Source of the DNA: Porpolomopsis calyptriformis
Taxonomy: Eukaryota; Basidiomycota; Agaricomycetes; Agaricales; Hygrophoraceae
DNA: 64,000 nucleotides
Reading direction: 5' to 3'
NCBI GenBank assembly: GCA_951640195.1
Contig: OX621163.1
Span: 2,108,001-2,172,000 of the forward strand
Below are positions 18,728 through 31,872 of this stretch, one piece after another. The notes below the pieces were generated by a model. That model was not told the origin of the DNA and did no database searches. It saw only the letters and a program-made list of their open reading frames with translations. The translations under genes and the position numbers were made by a program. Within the stretch, counting starts at the first letter, position 1, and each line of letters opens with the position of its first letter.

Positions 18728-21700
18728 TTACGCAGATTCATAGTTTCTAATGGCATTTGACATCCACTCCTCGTCTGCTTCTTGTTGCGGGAATCCTGGC
18801 CCCCCTGTCACGCTGAGGATGACCGGCAAGAGGACAAGGCCGTGCAATGCACCAGATAAAATGAGTGAGAGCCACATACGGAAGTAATAAATCTACGGAG
18901 CGCAAGTTAGTGGTGCGTTGTCGTACAACTCGAAGCGCTTGCCTCCAGAAACTTGGAGCGAGTAAGGCCCAAGACTGACATGCCAATCAATTTGGTGAAA
19001 GTGATACCAGAGAGTACCTTTCATCGATCATGAATACTCTTCCACATAAATCATCAAGTGCAAGACTCACGGAGGGGCCCACATCGACTAAAGCAGTACA
19101 CATGCGTTCGTCACGCTCCTTCGAATCGGGAGGATGACCCATTGACAACCCGGAGCCTGCACTCATGAAGGCGCGGGCGACATGCGCACAAAACTCGACT
19201 GAAATCCCAAGAGAGATGACCAGATTGACGAGGCTGATTGCGTTCAAGCTGATTCCGAAAATGGGCATAACCCCCATGACCGACACTACCGTCAGTGCTA
19301 CAACTCCAGTCACGATGGTGCCCGTCCTCCAGGAACCGATCATCAGTGCGGTGACCACAAGAACAGAGCCCAAACCTAGGCCTATGACTTCTTGGGTGAT
19401 AGCAATGATATGGGCATATTGATCAAAGAACACATAGAATAGGGAGTACGGGAAGACGGTCGTGCCAGTTAATCGCGAGATGTCGTCAGCTATTCGGTGC
19501 GCGGCGTCAAAGGCGTTGATGAAGTCCGCTTGTGATCTGAGTGGGGAATGAAAAGTTCGGAAGTGGGAGGCCAATACATCGCTGCCATTTGGTGAAATTG
19601 ACAAGGCTGTCCCAAAGGAAGATTTGCCGGCAAGAGAGCATTCTTCAGTAGTCGGGGAAACCAACCATTGCCGTAGATATTGCATAAATTCTTCGTTCTC
19701 CGGAAGACCCTCCATCGTAATACTCCATACTGGCTCCTTTCCGGCGTAACATGGCTTGCAAAGCCGCTCCGAGTCATGAGGGCTACAGAAAATGGATGTA
19801 TTTGTTTTGCGTACTCGGCAGCATGTTCCTTTTTCGGGATCAAGCCAATTCAGAAAGTCATCTATCCAAGAGGCACTCGGTTCAGAAATGAACGAAGACT
19901 CAGTCCTTTTACGCTCGGCTTCTAGGATGTTAGCGACAGAGAAGTCGCTGCAGGTTGTGAATCTTCCGCACAGAGCCTGTTGGCCAGGCCGGCGAGTGAC
20001 ATCAATGTTGTGAGCAACAAAGTAAACCGGTGGGCCAACATCCAGATAAGCATCAAGATTGTCGAAATACGGGACAAGGTATGAGTCGGACGGCAAGGCT
20101 AATCGCTGATCTGAAACAGATCAAAAACTACCATGAGGGTTAGTCCGATACAAAAGTCCACATACTTACCAAAGCCAAGCTCAAGATGCTGTATCGATAT
20201 GACAGAAGCCACGAAAATTCCCGCAAAAGCAAGTAGTACAGCTCCTTTAACGACCGGTTTGAGCAAGAACGGTGCGTAGTAACGGCGGATAAATCGGGTG
20301 ACCTTGCCGAGATTGCTTCCTCCGGGAGGGCCGTCAGATAATGCAATGCGAGGTGGAAGTCTAACGCATGGGAAGCAATCCACGCGACTAGCCTTAACTT
20401 GCTATCAGCATATCAGTTTCTGCTTGGAACGGGAGGACTAACCTCAACACGTTTTAAGTCGATCGTCATTGCACTGACGAAAACGGTTACTTGCATGACT
20501 GCGTTTAAAAATACACTACCAGCTGCGTACAGCGCGAAATTTCGGACAGCGGGCATTGGCACCAACGCACCAAGGGCAAAGGCAACAGTTTCCGTAGTTG
20601 AACTAAGCAAGATGGAAGGACCCATCTTAGCCAATGACCTTGCTACGCGTTCTTCAGCTGATAGATATATAGGCAACGAGCGCACGTCCACAGAGTCATC
20701 CTGCGAAGAGTCGAAGGGGGATCGTTGAGAATGTGTAGGAGATGTCAGATTCGGAAACGCAATGTTATGGGAAGGAATGGAAGCGCTAGGACCATGATGG
20801 CTATTTTGTCGGTCGAGTTCATGAACTAAAATGAACACATTGTCGACCCCAACCGCCAGGACCAGGAATGGAATAACTTCAGCTATAATAAGAGTTACTT
20901 TGACGCCAACCAAGGAGAACAATCCCACAGACGATGAGATAGAGAGGATGACTAGACCAATACCAAATAAGCCCAGCGCGAATTTGGATCCAATAAAGAG
21001 GCTTCGGGGCAAGCGTGGAAATAGGGAGGGGATGTTTCTGGAGTCGACGGAAAGAGAAGACGAGGTAATGCGAGAACTGATGAAAAGTTTTGGGAAGTTG
21101 CGCGCCCATCGTCCGAGAGAAGACATCACACTATCCTCCTCGCGCCCACCGGAATTATTTCCCAAGGTCAAAGAGATATAGAAGAACATGGCAAGGTAGG
21201 ATAGAACGACAATTTTGACATCTGTGTTGGTGCTTTTGTTGATCTCTTCCTCTAACGAAACTCCGGTTGTGAATGTCATCTGCAGACCAAGTTCTTCAGG
21301 AAATTTGTCACCCAGCTCCATTAAAAACTGTCGGAGTGTTCTCTCCCACTCCATCGCTTTTGCTTGTTGCGTCTCGTCCAAGGAATCAGAAACAACGTAC
21401 GTGACCACCAATGCTTCTGCAGCCAGGTATCGCTCTAAGCCACCCTCCTCGGGAACTCCACCAAGAATATATTGTGGGAAGAGTGGTTGTTGGAAATCTG
21501 GCAAACAGTCCACAGGTGAATTGGCACACTGCAAGAAGTGCTCTGCCCAGGTATCCTCATCATAATCATCGGGATCGTTGCCAAACCAGGCCGAGACGGA
21601 CTGTACAACACATGCACCTCGAGGGCCAGCGGGTTTAAAACACACGTCTGATAAACTGTATCCATTGGGTATGGAGCGAAGAGCACGGATCTCGGCTTCG

Positions 21701-23289
21701 ATTTTGAACCAATACTGTAGATGGTCCCATGTCAGCAAAGGGGAGCATGAGTCGATGGTAGTAATGTTTGCAGATGAATTCATGGAAAAGTCGCAGAGAA
21801 TTGGGGAAGATGTCAGAAAGATCTGTTCTGTGCGGTAGAAAGGCCCGAAATTCTGGTCGAAGAAGTCCTTTTGAATTTTACTCTCTGACGACGGCGCAAC
21901 CCATAGCCGGACAGGATCTGTTTCAACCTCGAACTTCTTCCAGCCGACATTCAATAAACCTGCGATCATAAAAACGATTGAGAACGTCAACCACGGTGAT
22001 GATGCTGCAACTAAGCCCAGTTTGTAAAAGAACCGTCTGAGTACAGAATTGAGTTGGTAATGACGGGGTTGGAGGGTCTCTATCGGGTCAATAAGGGAAG
22101 CCCCACGACTAAAATGTCGCGGGTCTGATTGCCCTCCATCCTCGCCGTCTAGGTATTGCGCAAGAGAACTGGCTCCTACCAGACCATGAGGTTGTGTTCT
22201 TGGTGAAGCGGTCTCTGAGGACAGTGGCATTCGTTCGTATGTTTTCGCTCGGCGTCTTCGGATGATCGCTTGTACGACGTAACCGATGAGGAAGGATGCT
22301 ACCGCCAGGGAGTATGCCAAAATAAGAATGAAGGATAGACACGTCAAATTTCCAACGTGACAAGTTGGTCCTGCATCAGGCGGAGGCACGTATGGTAACA
22401 CCTGGCAGTTGTCTGGACAGTCGATGCAAGTGCATCGACTATTCAGGTCACTGTCTGCACAATTCCGAGGTATTGCATGGAAAGGGATTAATTCTGGGGG
22501 TGCTGACGGCGGGTAGTTGATTTGGAATGGGCTTCCGATGGGTTTTTCATCCCCCATGTACTTCAAAAAGTCAGAAAAGTTCTGGGCCCCTCCACCGATG
22601 AGGTCCATCGCATATCCGTTTGTCGCACCTACTTGCACGTTCTTGCAACTATCGAAAAATCCCCGCGCAAATTGCTCTTCGACATAAAAGTCGACTGACT
22701 TGACAGCTGTCTCGCCAGTGCTCGATATCTGTGTGGACGTCACGTTCAAAAAGGTCGCCTGATCCGAGGAGCATGTGAATGAACAGTAGAAAGACCGGAA
22801 ATTGTTTCTGCATGCGGGACAGGAGGAGATGAGATTCTCTGCTTGATTCAAGTTATCCCGCAACGCTATGAGTTGGTCTGAGGTGCAGCAAACGGGTCCC
22901 TCTTCGTATTCCGAACCGCATATGGATTTTAGCAATAAACGGGTTTCCTCTTCGTCAGGCTGTTCATGAGAAGTTGAGTATCGCAAAGAAAGGGACAGTT
23001 GGTGTGAAAAGGCACCTCCATTGCAGGTCCATCATAGGGACATGGAAGAGGCTTGGGAATCCACCCTTTCGTCCCGCACGACCTTCGCATGGCACACTTG
23101 CCCGTGCGCGAGCCAGACAGCATGATCAATGGTGCTGAGGAAGATTGAATTCTGTTTGGAGTTTCTGTGTCCGAAGTGGAGGAAGTAAAAGAGGTGGGAT
23201 GGGGTGGCTGACTGCACCGAACGCGTCAGTTGGCGTGTAGAAGCTGAGGCTGCCAATTACATAAAGCCAGCGACGGCCATTACCAGCAT
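18728..23289 (-). CDS. NCR1: Niemann-Pick type C1 sterol transporter homologue (NPC1/Ncr1), 1,417 aa
   Basis: Polytopic vacuole or lysosome membrane protein that moves sterol from the lumen into the membrane. Exons 23261-23289, 23016-23211, 20443-22959, 20170-20401, 19071-20110, 18943-19017 and 18728-18892. The mature N-terminal Cys-rich domain is clear ([41 protein letters not shown]). The sterol-sensing domain lies around residues 630-860 ([50 protein letters not shown]). The C-terminal RND half holds [24 protein letters not shown] and GSALHGL-like residues. The signal peptide exon is very short (MLVMAVAGF). The last intron (18893-18942) starts GCAAGC. The start codon is only 21 bp from that of DPH1. 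Confidence 0.92.
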
Positions 23290-23310
23290 CACGACAGTCC
23301 AATCTTGAAT

Positions 23311-25097
23311 ATGACCGAGGATCCTCAAGTGATAAAGTCAGCCAATGTAACCAAACCTCGTAGACGCTTCGTGGGCAGCAGGTCTGCGACCCCCTCCAAG
23401 CCTGGTGTCTCATCTGTGGTTGCAAACAAAATACCTCAAGACATCCTTTCTGACGTCCAGATTAACGAAGCCATAAAGCAATTGCCTTCAAACTACTCAT
23501 TCGAAATCCACAAGACGATATATCATATCCGCAAAAACAGGTCTCAAATGGTAGCCTTGCAAATGCCAGAGGGCTTGCAGATGTTCGCATGCACCATCGC
23601 AGACATAATTGAGCGGTGCGCAGGTGATAACCGCCGAAACCCAGAGAATGCCTGGTTCAACTTACCGTGATTCCAGATTTACACCTGCTCTGACGGTGAT
23701 CATGGGCGATGTTACTTATGGTGCCTGCTGTATCGATGACTACACAGCAGTTGCGCTTGGCTGTGACATGCTGGTGCATTATGGCCACAGTTGCCTTGGT
23801 GCGCGCCTCTGAATTTGGGCGACACACGGGTTTCTGACCCTCACCTTATAGTACCGATTGATCAGACAACAATCAAAACTCTTTATGTCTTTGTCGAGAT
23901 CGCAATAGACCACCGTCACCTTTCACAAACTATTCGGCACAATTTTCCACACGACCGACGACTGTTTCATGAGGCCCTTCTGGACTCAGAGGAAACCCAT
24001 AAACAAGCACTCCCCGGGACCCAGATTGAACTCCCGCATCAGACCCACCTCGATCTGAACGCAGACTTGACTGAGCCCAGCATCAATGTGCTGCCATATG
24101 AACCAACCCGACTCGCTTTAGTTTCCACTATCCAATTTGTGGCGGGTTTGCAGCAGTTGAAGGAGGACCTCACCATAGAGTATAAGGATCCAATTTTCGG
24201 TCATCCACCTGCAGGCCTCTTGCTGGGAAACTCAACGTTGGCTACAGAGGATACGGAATGGCCCTCGCACCCTAAATTGTGGACGGGCAAGTACGAAGCC
24301 ACTATCCCGAGGTCAAAGCCTCTTTCTCCTGGTGAACTACTAGGATGCACGGCTCCTCGACTGAAAGATGTTGATGCCCTGTTGTGAGTAAGAAATGCCA
24401 TTTTATGTCATGCTGGCTTGAAAATTCATCCATAGATACCTTGGCGATGGCCGTTTCCATTTAGAATCGATAATGATCGCCAACCCCACTGTCCCTGCTT
24501 TCCGGTACGACCCATATTCTAAGAAGCTAACGAGGGAACGATACGACCACAAAGAGATGCGAACATCCCGGGATCAAGCTGTGCAGATTGCTCGTAAAAG
24601 CATCCACACATGCACCCATAATTCGCTGGCCGGGCTAGAAAATGCCCAGGAGTCGGGCCCTATATGGGGAGTTATCCTCGGTACTTTGGGGAGACAAGGA
24701 AGCTTCAAACAGTTACAGGCAGGTTCAACCCGATCATTTACATTTCTGGGTGTGCTTAAGCGATCGATGTCACTAGGCGATCACCCACCAGCTCGAGGCT
24801 TGTCGGACACCGATTCCGTACATTCCTATCCTTTTGTCCGAGCTGTCTCCCGCGAAGCTAGCGCTGTTCAATCCACACATATCGACGTTCGTTCAAACAT
24901 CGTGTCCTCGTCTATCGATTGATTGGGGTTACGCTTTTGATCGTCCTTTACTTAGTCCGTACGAAACTGCCGTTGCGGTGGGTAATGCTGGTGGATGGAT
25001 GGGCGAGCCTGGCAAGAAAGAAGATGGCACCTATCCAATGGATTTCTACGAGACCGGAAGTCCGTGGGCTGTTTCCAGAGTGAAAGGTACATTTTGA
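23311..25097 (+). CDS. DPH1: Diphthamide biosynthesis protein 1 (Dph1 subunit of the radical Fe-S enzyme), 520 aa
   Basis: With Dph2 transfers the 3-amino-3-carboxypropyl group of S-adenosylmethionine to the eEF2 histidine, the first step of diphthamide synthesis, in the cytosol. Exons 23311-23615, 23677-23798, 23852-24383, 24436-24718 and 24777-25097. Family blocks: [85 protein letters not shown] and [13 protein letters not shown]. The three cluster Cys sites (GACC, GCTAP, SCPRL) are all present. The fourth intron (24719-24776) is GC-AG (GCAGGT) and is required to reach [15 protein letters not shown]. Confident. Confidence 0.92.
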
Positions 25098-25438
25098 AGC
25101 GAGGAGAGCTGTTCTTGATGTGGATGTAATGGGAGCATGCGGACGATGCTCATTGGTCCGGTGAGTGTTTTAATCCCTAGACACATGCAAACGTTAACCG
25201 TGTATAAGGTGGACCCTATCATTCCGGATTTCGAAGAACCGGGTGTTGGTAATAGTTATCTGTGCGAAGATCTCTCAGAGTAGCGAACATGAAGTAAGAA
25301 TCGCCTCGAAGGACCCTATCCTCTGACGAGAGACTCTAAAGTTGGCCGAGCTTGTGTTCTATCAACGTCAACTACGAGCAACGGAACTTTGATAAGGATT
25401 ATGTAATATTCTCTTGGTCACAGTGGCACTGCATTCCA
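25098..25438. other. Intergenic between DPH1 and the small membrane protein gene
   Basis: Downstream of DPH1 and upstream of a same-strand gene. It may hold a 3' UTR intron (GTGAGT at 25159), but no coding exon is supported. Confidence 0.4.
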
Positions 25439-26025
25439 ATGTCATCGGGCGAGCTGGATGATTCGCCCAATGCGATCCACTTGACGATACCCCCACGACT
25501 ATACATACTTCCTGGTGCAGCTATTGTTGTTGGGACGGTCATTGGGCTGAAACGGGGCTCACGACGGGCGTCATTGCAGTTCCTTGCAGAAAATGCACAC
25601 CGACCGCCGACAACACTGCAAGGATGGTACTTTTACAACAAAACGAAGAACTACAAGATGATTTTAAGCGGACTCCGGCAGGCAGGGACAGACGCAGGAA
25701 AGCTGGCACTGACCGCGTTGGGGTGGGTGGTTGTGGAAGAGGGAATGGAACGGGCCGGGTGCGGAGAAATCGCTGAAGTTGGGGCCGGACTGGGGACGGC
25801 AGGAGTGTTCTCAGCGTTGTGTGAGTGTGTTCATCGGTCAAGGACTGTGCGGTGAACTCGATCACAGACCGATTGCCGTGGAGATCGACGAGAAGGACGA
25901 TGATGCTTGGGTTGATGATAGGGGGTAGCATGCGACTTTTACGATTTGGGAGAGATCATCTCGAACGTTCTGCTGAGCAAAAAAGCAGAACAAATGGCTT
26001 AAAGGACTCAGACGGAAGGATATAA
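25439..26025 (+). CDS. Conserved fungal membrane protein of unknown function, 179 aa
   Basis: Exons 25439-25820 and 25868-26025. Four hydrophobic or glycine-rich segments are visible: LYILPGAAIVVGTVIGL (residues 21-37), LALTALGWVVVEE, AEVGAGLGTAGVFSALY (across the intron) and MMLGLMIGGSMRLL. Glycine-rich helices of this kind, with basic loops, resemble Tim17-family-like mitochondrial proteins, but I saw no decisive motif. The C-terminus is hydrophilic (SAEQKSRTNG). The ATG at 25439 gives MSSGELDDSPNAIHL. The function is not inferred. Confidence 0.65.
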
Positions 26026-26148
26026 AATAACCTCTGCCTCGAAAAAATAGATATCAGACTCTGGATTCACAGACAACAAAAAGACAGGAGAAAGAAAGAA
26101 AAAAAAAGAAAAAAAAAAAAAAACGGGGTGTTCAAGTGCTCCCCGCCA

Positions 26149-28918
26149 ATGACCGTGACAAATGCTTCTGCTCCATTTGCCAACCGCTCTCAACTTTCTT
26201 CACCGTCCTCCTCAACGTCGATATCAAAACCATTCTTTCTCCCTTCACTCTTGATCCTCAAACTCGAAGCCATGATCAAACTCTGGCCATCAACCCCGAT
26301 CGAGCAAACCACACCGCGCCCCGGTCCGAACGGCCAGCTGCTTGAGCCCGATAACCCTTTCGATGTCCCCCACCACCCCAATGCCAGCTCACGTTCAGGT
26401 ACCCATACCCCAACGACTGCCTCCTACCACCATCATCTTTTGAACACCCATTCACCCTTCCTGCCTTCCTTTTCCGCCTCTGGATCCGCTCTCACGCCTT
26501 CAGGTCCGATAAGCCCTGCGCTCGGCACGCCTCCTCCTGCCCTTCCCACAACCCATTTGTCTCTTCATGCGCCTGATTTCAACATGCAGCAGCCACCACC
26601 ACCACCCGCAAAGTCTTCCCTAGCTTCCAATACTAATGCTCCATTGGCGCCTAGTTCGTCCAAAGGCCAACTCCACGTCAAACTTATCCAAGCACGCTCA
26701 CTTGCAGTGCGCACAATGCACGCCCGCCCATATGTAATTGTTCTTTTCGAACAAAGCGAATTCGTCAGTCGCGATCCCATAAACGAGACCGACAAGGAGG
26801 TCAAGGGCATCGCTATAAATCTTTCTCGGAACAGCTCCTCTAATGCCATTTCTGCCCTGGGAGCTATTGGCTCTAAGGCCGCATTGGACACCGCAAAGCG
26901 GGCCAAGAATGGCGTCCATACCACCCCAGCTGCCCTCCCTCTAACTGACTCCACCACTCGCCCGAATAACACTCTTTTCGGCCGACCATCGGCCCACAAT
27001 CCTGTATGGAAGCACGAGGTCTCATTGTGCGCTTCTTTCCACTTTCTCTCTCTCTCTGGCCCCCGGCTGATTTTATCTCAGTGATGTGACCTCGGAAGAT
27101 TCCGTCATCACATTTAATGTTTACGACCGTGCTGTCCAAGAGCATGGCTTCCTCGGCACCGTTCAAATCAAACCTGTTCTCATACATGACCACACCGTAG
27201 ACCAATGGTACAAGTAAGCTCGTTCTCTATGGTCTCTCCCAACAATTTAACGGGTGATGAAATATACAGACTTAGGCCATACGAGCATGAAGCTGTCAAT
27301 GGGGAAATGCGTGTCCAAATCACATTCGACCAATGCCAGGTATTCTTTTTCGTTCGCATCCTATGCAGTTTTGTCGTTGACTGTCACTCGTTCATTGGCA
27401 GACGAAGCGGGCTCTAACTCCCCGCGATTTTGAATTCCTGAAACTCATCGGTCGAGGAACATTTGGCAAAGTTTTCCAAGTACGCAAGAAGGATACGAGA
27501 CGAATTTATGCAATGAAAGTCCTTTCAAAGAAAGAAATCATAGCGAAGAAGGAGGTGGCGCATACCATAGGCGAGCGCAAGATCCTGCAATGCTCACAGC
27601 AATCACCATTTCTGGTCGGACTCAAGTTTAGCTTCCAGACAGACAGTGATTTATACCTTGTTACCGATTTCAAGAGCGGAGGGGAGCTCTTCTGGCATTT
27701 GCAGAGAGAAACCAGATTCACGGAGGAGCGAGCCAGATTCTATATCGCTGAGCTGGTGCTCGCGCTACAACATTTACACAAGTATAATATCGTGTATCGG
27801 TACGTTTGAGTCCCCCTGGTTCAAACGTTCTGCTCACTTGATACGCAGAGACTTGAAACCCGAGAATATCCTATTGGATGCCACTGGTCATGTAGCTCTT
27901 TGCGACTTTGGGCTCTCAAAGGTTGATCTGCGGCCTGACGAGCTGGCAACGACATTCTGCGGAACAACAGAATATCTCGCACCAGAAGTCCTCCTGGATG
28001 AGCAAGGATACTCTAAATTGGTTGATTTTTGGTCGCTTGGTGTCTTACTTTTTGAGATGTGTTGCGGTTGGAGCCCCTTCTATGCCGAGGACACACAACA
28101 GATGTACAAGAACATTTGTTTCGGTAGGATTCGGTTCCCCAGAGGTGCCATCAACGAAGATGGGAAACAGTTCGTCAAAGGAGTGCGCCTTGTTTCCTTG
28201 ACTGAGGATTACTGAGGATTACTGATGATTAACATCGGGTCTTACCTGCTGCGCCCGTTACGTGGTCCGGCAGCTTTTGAATAGGAATCCCAAAAACCGT
28301 CTTGGGGCACTTCGTGATGCTGAGGAGCTCAAAGAGCACCCGTTTTTCAAGACAATTGACTGGACTGCATTGTCACTGCAGCAAGTAACCCCACCATTCA
28401 AACCCGTTGTCGAATCGGACGAGTCAACCGCAAACTTTGATCCCGAGTTTACTTCGGCCGACATCCGCGACATCGGCTTTACGGAGATGGACCTTGATGA
28501 GGAAGATCCGTCCGAAGACTGGGTTTCGCGGTCGTTTGGTGGAGGAGGGCTGACAATGCACGCGTATAACGGTCCCCTGGGTAGCGATAGGGATCAGATG
28601 AGTAGTGGGACAAGCCCCGCAAACGGGGTCTCAATCCCAATGGGCAAGAAGAAGAACAAGAAGGAGCTAATGGGAAGCCCGCTGACGAGGAGCATACAAG
28701 AGAACTTCAAAGGTTTCACTTTTTCTGGAAAGGAGAGCCTTGTTGTACGGCCTGGAACGCTGAGAATTTCGGCGGATAATGACGAGGAAGCTGTGGAGGA
28801 CGAAGAGGTACCAGAGGTGACTACAGAGGACGAGTGTGAAGATACCGGTGCAGCTGCAGGCAGATACGCAAATGCACGACGAAAGTATGTGAGGCTGGAT
28901 GACGAGATGCAAATATGA
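26149..28918 (+). CDS. SCH9: AGC-family protein kinase Sch9/Sck-type with C2 domain, 818 aa
   Basis: TORC1-linked kinase, the fungal counterpart of S6K, governing growth, ribosome synthesis and stress response. Exons 26149-27026, 27082-27213, 27270-27339, 27402-27799, 27849-28182 and 28274-28918. The N-terminal 170 residues are Ser/Pro/His-rich. A C2 domain follows (GQLHVKLIQARSLAVRTMHARPYVIV...DSVITFNVYDR). Kinase: glycine loop IGRGTFGKV, VYRDLKPENILL, CDFGLSK, activation segment TTFCGTTEYLAPE, GLLNRNPKNRLGAL. The hydrophobic motif FKGFTF lies near residue 751, after a turn-motif SP site. The tail is acidic. The start could instead be the ATG at 26272 (MIKLWPSTPIEQ). The whole architecture matches Sch9. 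Confidence 0.9.
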
Positions 28919-29239
28919 TGGTATGTGCCGTTACCCATGGACTCGCCATTTCTATGGTCTCTAGCATCGATTGGCCTTAAAGACCCGCCCTTAATACCGT
29001 CTTTGCATGCATCTTCTCTGTCCCAATCAACACCATCGTATATGCTTCAAAGGACTACTCCCTTCACATTATCTTTTTATATGCCCCTCTTTCTTTTCCA
29101 AAGCTGTCTGCGAACCGTTCACGCGATGTATGTTCTATACCTAGTAGATACTTTGTAGTAATTGAGGAAATTCACTTGTATCAGAAAATATATACGACTG
29201 TTTATCACCATCCTCCCATCAAAATGAGCAGGAGAATGA
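28919..29239. other. Convergent 3' intergenic region
   Basis: Lies between the stops of SCH9 (plus) and the Apd1/Aim32-like gene (minus). It has AT-rich stretches consistent with 3' UTRs. No gene seen. Confidence 0.5.
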
Positions 29240-30582
29240 CTACCAATCATGAAGAGTGCTGCATTCAGGTCGAGAAATATTCACCCCGCCACGAAGGAGA
29301 GGTGGAAGCACCCTCCCTCCTATAATAGTATTCTCTACGATTGATTCGACTTCGTGTGGTGTCACCCGACCGTACCATACACCTGAGCCCTCTGGAGTAT
29401 ATATCTAGGCAAATCACATCAAGGGATTGTTCAGACTTGACTCGGTCTACATACGATGCAATTTCCAGCATAGCGATGACCACCCGTATGGGAGTTGTGT
29501 AGAATGAGCGCACTACTTTCTGATCGAAGGAGTTTTAGGCGGTCCAGGATGTCCTTCTCTTTTTCGTCCGTTGACTGGGTGGATTCTTCGAGAGGGGGTA
29601 GTATTGAAGATGACAAACCCCCGAGTTGCGTGTGGATATCCCAGCCTCGCCTTTCGAGCGATTGAGTAAATGCTAAGAATAAAAGAGCAACCAAAAACAT
29701 GACTACTGAATGAGCAAAGGTTGTCGACATACTGGCCGCAAGCTTGGGTCCCGCTATGGCACACCTGTTATCTCTTCGTTTGTGCGAACCTGTCAGAGTA
29801 CATTCTAATCAGCGCAACAGCACCTTTCAGCCAAGTTTAAAGACACGTTTGTGACGCACACAGAAGGATGACGCAGGAATATGGCAGTACCCATGTTTTG
29901 AACGGGCTTTTCTCTAGACCAGCCCGACCGAGAGAATGATCGAGTACATAGGTCCAAAGATCTGATGCACCCCCAAGGGATCGAGGGACTTGAGTGACAA
30001 TCTTGTAATCAGGGAATACAAGGACAGTTTCCATCGCAGAGCTTTCACAGACGGTTTGGTGACTCCCGTTCAGAACAGCTAGTCTACTTGAATCCGAGGA
30101 ACTAAACACGCCGGAAGGAGGGGGTGTTGTCCCCTCCTTGTCTAGCTTTTTTCTATTCTGTTCGACTTCGGTGAGGAATGCGGCGAGCGTGCCTTGCGAG
30201 GTGGTGACGTCCTTGTCCCAGTCTATTTTTCCGGTCGATATTACCACCTAGGAGTGATGATAATAGACTATACAGATGGTTTCCGCTCGGATATGAACCA
30301 ACCTGCCGATTGTATGGTTTCACAGAGCCGAACATCTGCGATTCCATATCCACGTCAAACTTGTTTGGGTAGGATTCGTGACCTGCAGATGCCAGTATAA
30401 AACTCAACCCAAGCATGACGATGAAGTTGGCGTTTTTCACCGTCTTCGCAAGGATTTGAACACATCCTGCAATCTGCCTTGGAGATCGGAATAGAGGATG
30501 CTTCCAGGGCAGCAAGCAGCTGCTCCGGGTCGTCGATATTTCCTGTGAGCATACCCTTTATTTTCCTGAAGTTGCTGAGCAT
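29240..30582 (-). CDS. Thioredoxin-like [2Fe-2S] ferredoxin family protein (Apd1/Aim32, sucrase/ferredoxin-like), 349 aa
   Basis: Redox protein with a C-terminal thioredoxin-fold Fe-S domain. In yeast, Apd1 and Aim32 bind a [2Fe-2S] cluster through Cys and His. Exons 30441-30582, 30303-30382, 29860-30247, 29733-29789, 29455-29672 and 29240-29404. N-terminal block CRMCSNPCEDG|HESYPNKFDVDMESQMFGSV, then KPYNRQVVISTGKIDW. The C-terminal domain holds CSHKRRDNRCAIAGPKL, SHTGGHRYAGNCI, GVWYGRVTPHEVESIVE and LPPLLRGG, the core of the family. The cluster-binding CSHKRRD...C and GGH pattern is intact. Start MLSNFRKIKG. Whether it is the mitochondrial Aim32 or the cytosolic Apd1 form cannot be decided; no strong presequence is seen. 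Confidence 0.82.
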
Positions 30583-30716
30583 GGGTGATGAGAGAAGGAG
30601 AGAGGGAAAGTATAGTGAATGATGTACATGATGCCAATTCCGTTATCTGATTAGATGGAAGAGCTTGAATGTCAGGTCACAGTCACGCCACCCGATTCGT
30701 TCATTCACTCTTTGTT

Positions 30717-31761
30717 ATGGCGCTCAACCAACCAACCGATACTTTTGCATCATTCCAGGCTGTGCTTGCGAAATCTCGAAGGATAGTCGCTATAGCAGGC
30801 GCCGGGTTGTCAGCAGCATCCGGTTAGTCTCAGGATCGACCGTGTATAAACCTGATATTTATCGTCTTAGGCATTCCAACCTTCCGTGGCGCTGGGGGAA
30901 TGTGGCGAAAGTACGATGCCATGAGCCTTGCTACCCCTAAAGCTTTCTCCAAAAACCCTTCGCTTTCATGGCAGTTCTACCACTACCGCCGAGAGAAGTA
31001 TGGCTCTCTCTCTGCTGCTCAACGCCTCGCTTCTTATCATTCAAGTTGACAGAGCGAGGAGCGTCCAGCCCAATGCTGCCCATGTGGCCATCGCTCGATT
31101 CTCTATCCCCTCCATTCGTCACCAGATAGCACCCGATTCCACGTTCACGCTGATAACGCAAAATGTCGATGGCCTTAGTCCGCGAGCTTTGGAACAAGTA
31201 CTCTTGGAAAACCCTGAAAGTGCTACATCGGATGCAGAAGACCCCAAGATTATCGAGATGCATGGCCGCCTCTTCGATGTGCAATGTACCTCATCTTCCT
31301 GCGGACATATTGAATTTAACCAAGCCTCTCCGATCTGCGAGGCTCTTGCTGGGACAGAGGAGGCAGTCGAAGAGGGTGCTATGGATCCCAATATCCCAGC
31401 CTCTGACCTTCCCCGTTGCTCGAAATGCAACGCTCTTGCGCGACCAGGTGTGGTATGGTTTGGCGAGGATATAAATCATGATACCCTTATCAACAATTTG
31501 GTGGAAAATGCCGACCTCTGTTTGGTCATCGGCACATCTTCCACTGTAAGATCTGATCCTAGACTCTTGCCAGACGGAGAGAAATTCCCACTGATGAGCT
31601 CATAGGTATATCCTGCCGCGTCATATGCATATCAGATACAGGCGAATGATGGAAAAGTGGCCGTCTTCAATCTTGATCAAAGTGTAGGTGACCAAAGGGC
31701 GGATTTCCTCTTTCGCGGGCCTTGCGAAGAGACATTACCAGCGGCTCTTGGTATAAATTAA
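30717..31761 (+). CDS. Sir2-family NAD-dependent protein deacylase (SIRT5-like), 293 aa
   Basis: Removes acyl groups from lysine using NAD. Exons 30717-30822, 30871-30997, 31053-31545 and 31606-31761. Motifs in order: [31 protein letters not shown] (catalytic His), CTSSSCGH...[17 protein letters not shown] (zinc Cys set C-x4-C and C-x2-C), VIGTSSTV and [12 protein letters not shown]. The [16 protein letters not shown] block and the GVVWFGE sequence place it with class III (SIRT5-type) sirtuins rather than Hst2/Sir2. The length is normal. It could be mitochondrial, though the first residues ([13 protein letters not shown]) are not a strong presequence. Confidence 0.87.
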
Positions 31762-31872
31762 CCTGAGCAATACACTACATTAGGGAGGACAGTCTCTGGT
31801 CAAACGTTAGCCCGTCTGTTATGCATAAAGTCATATATAATTTACGGTTGAAATACGGAACATTCATCGCAC

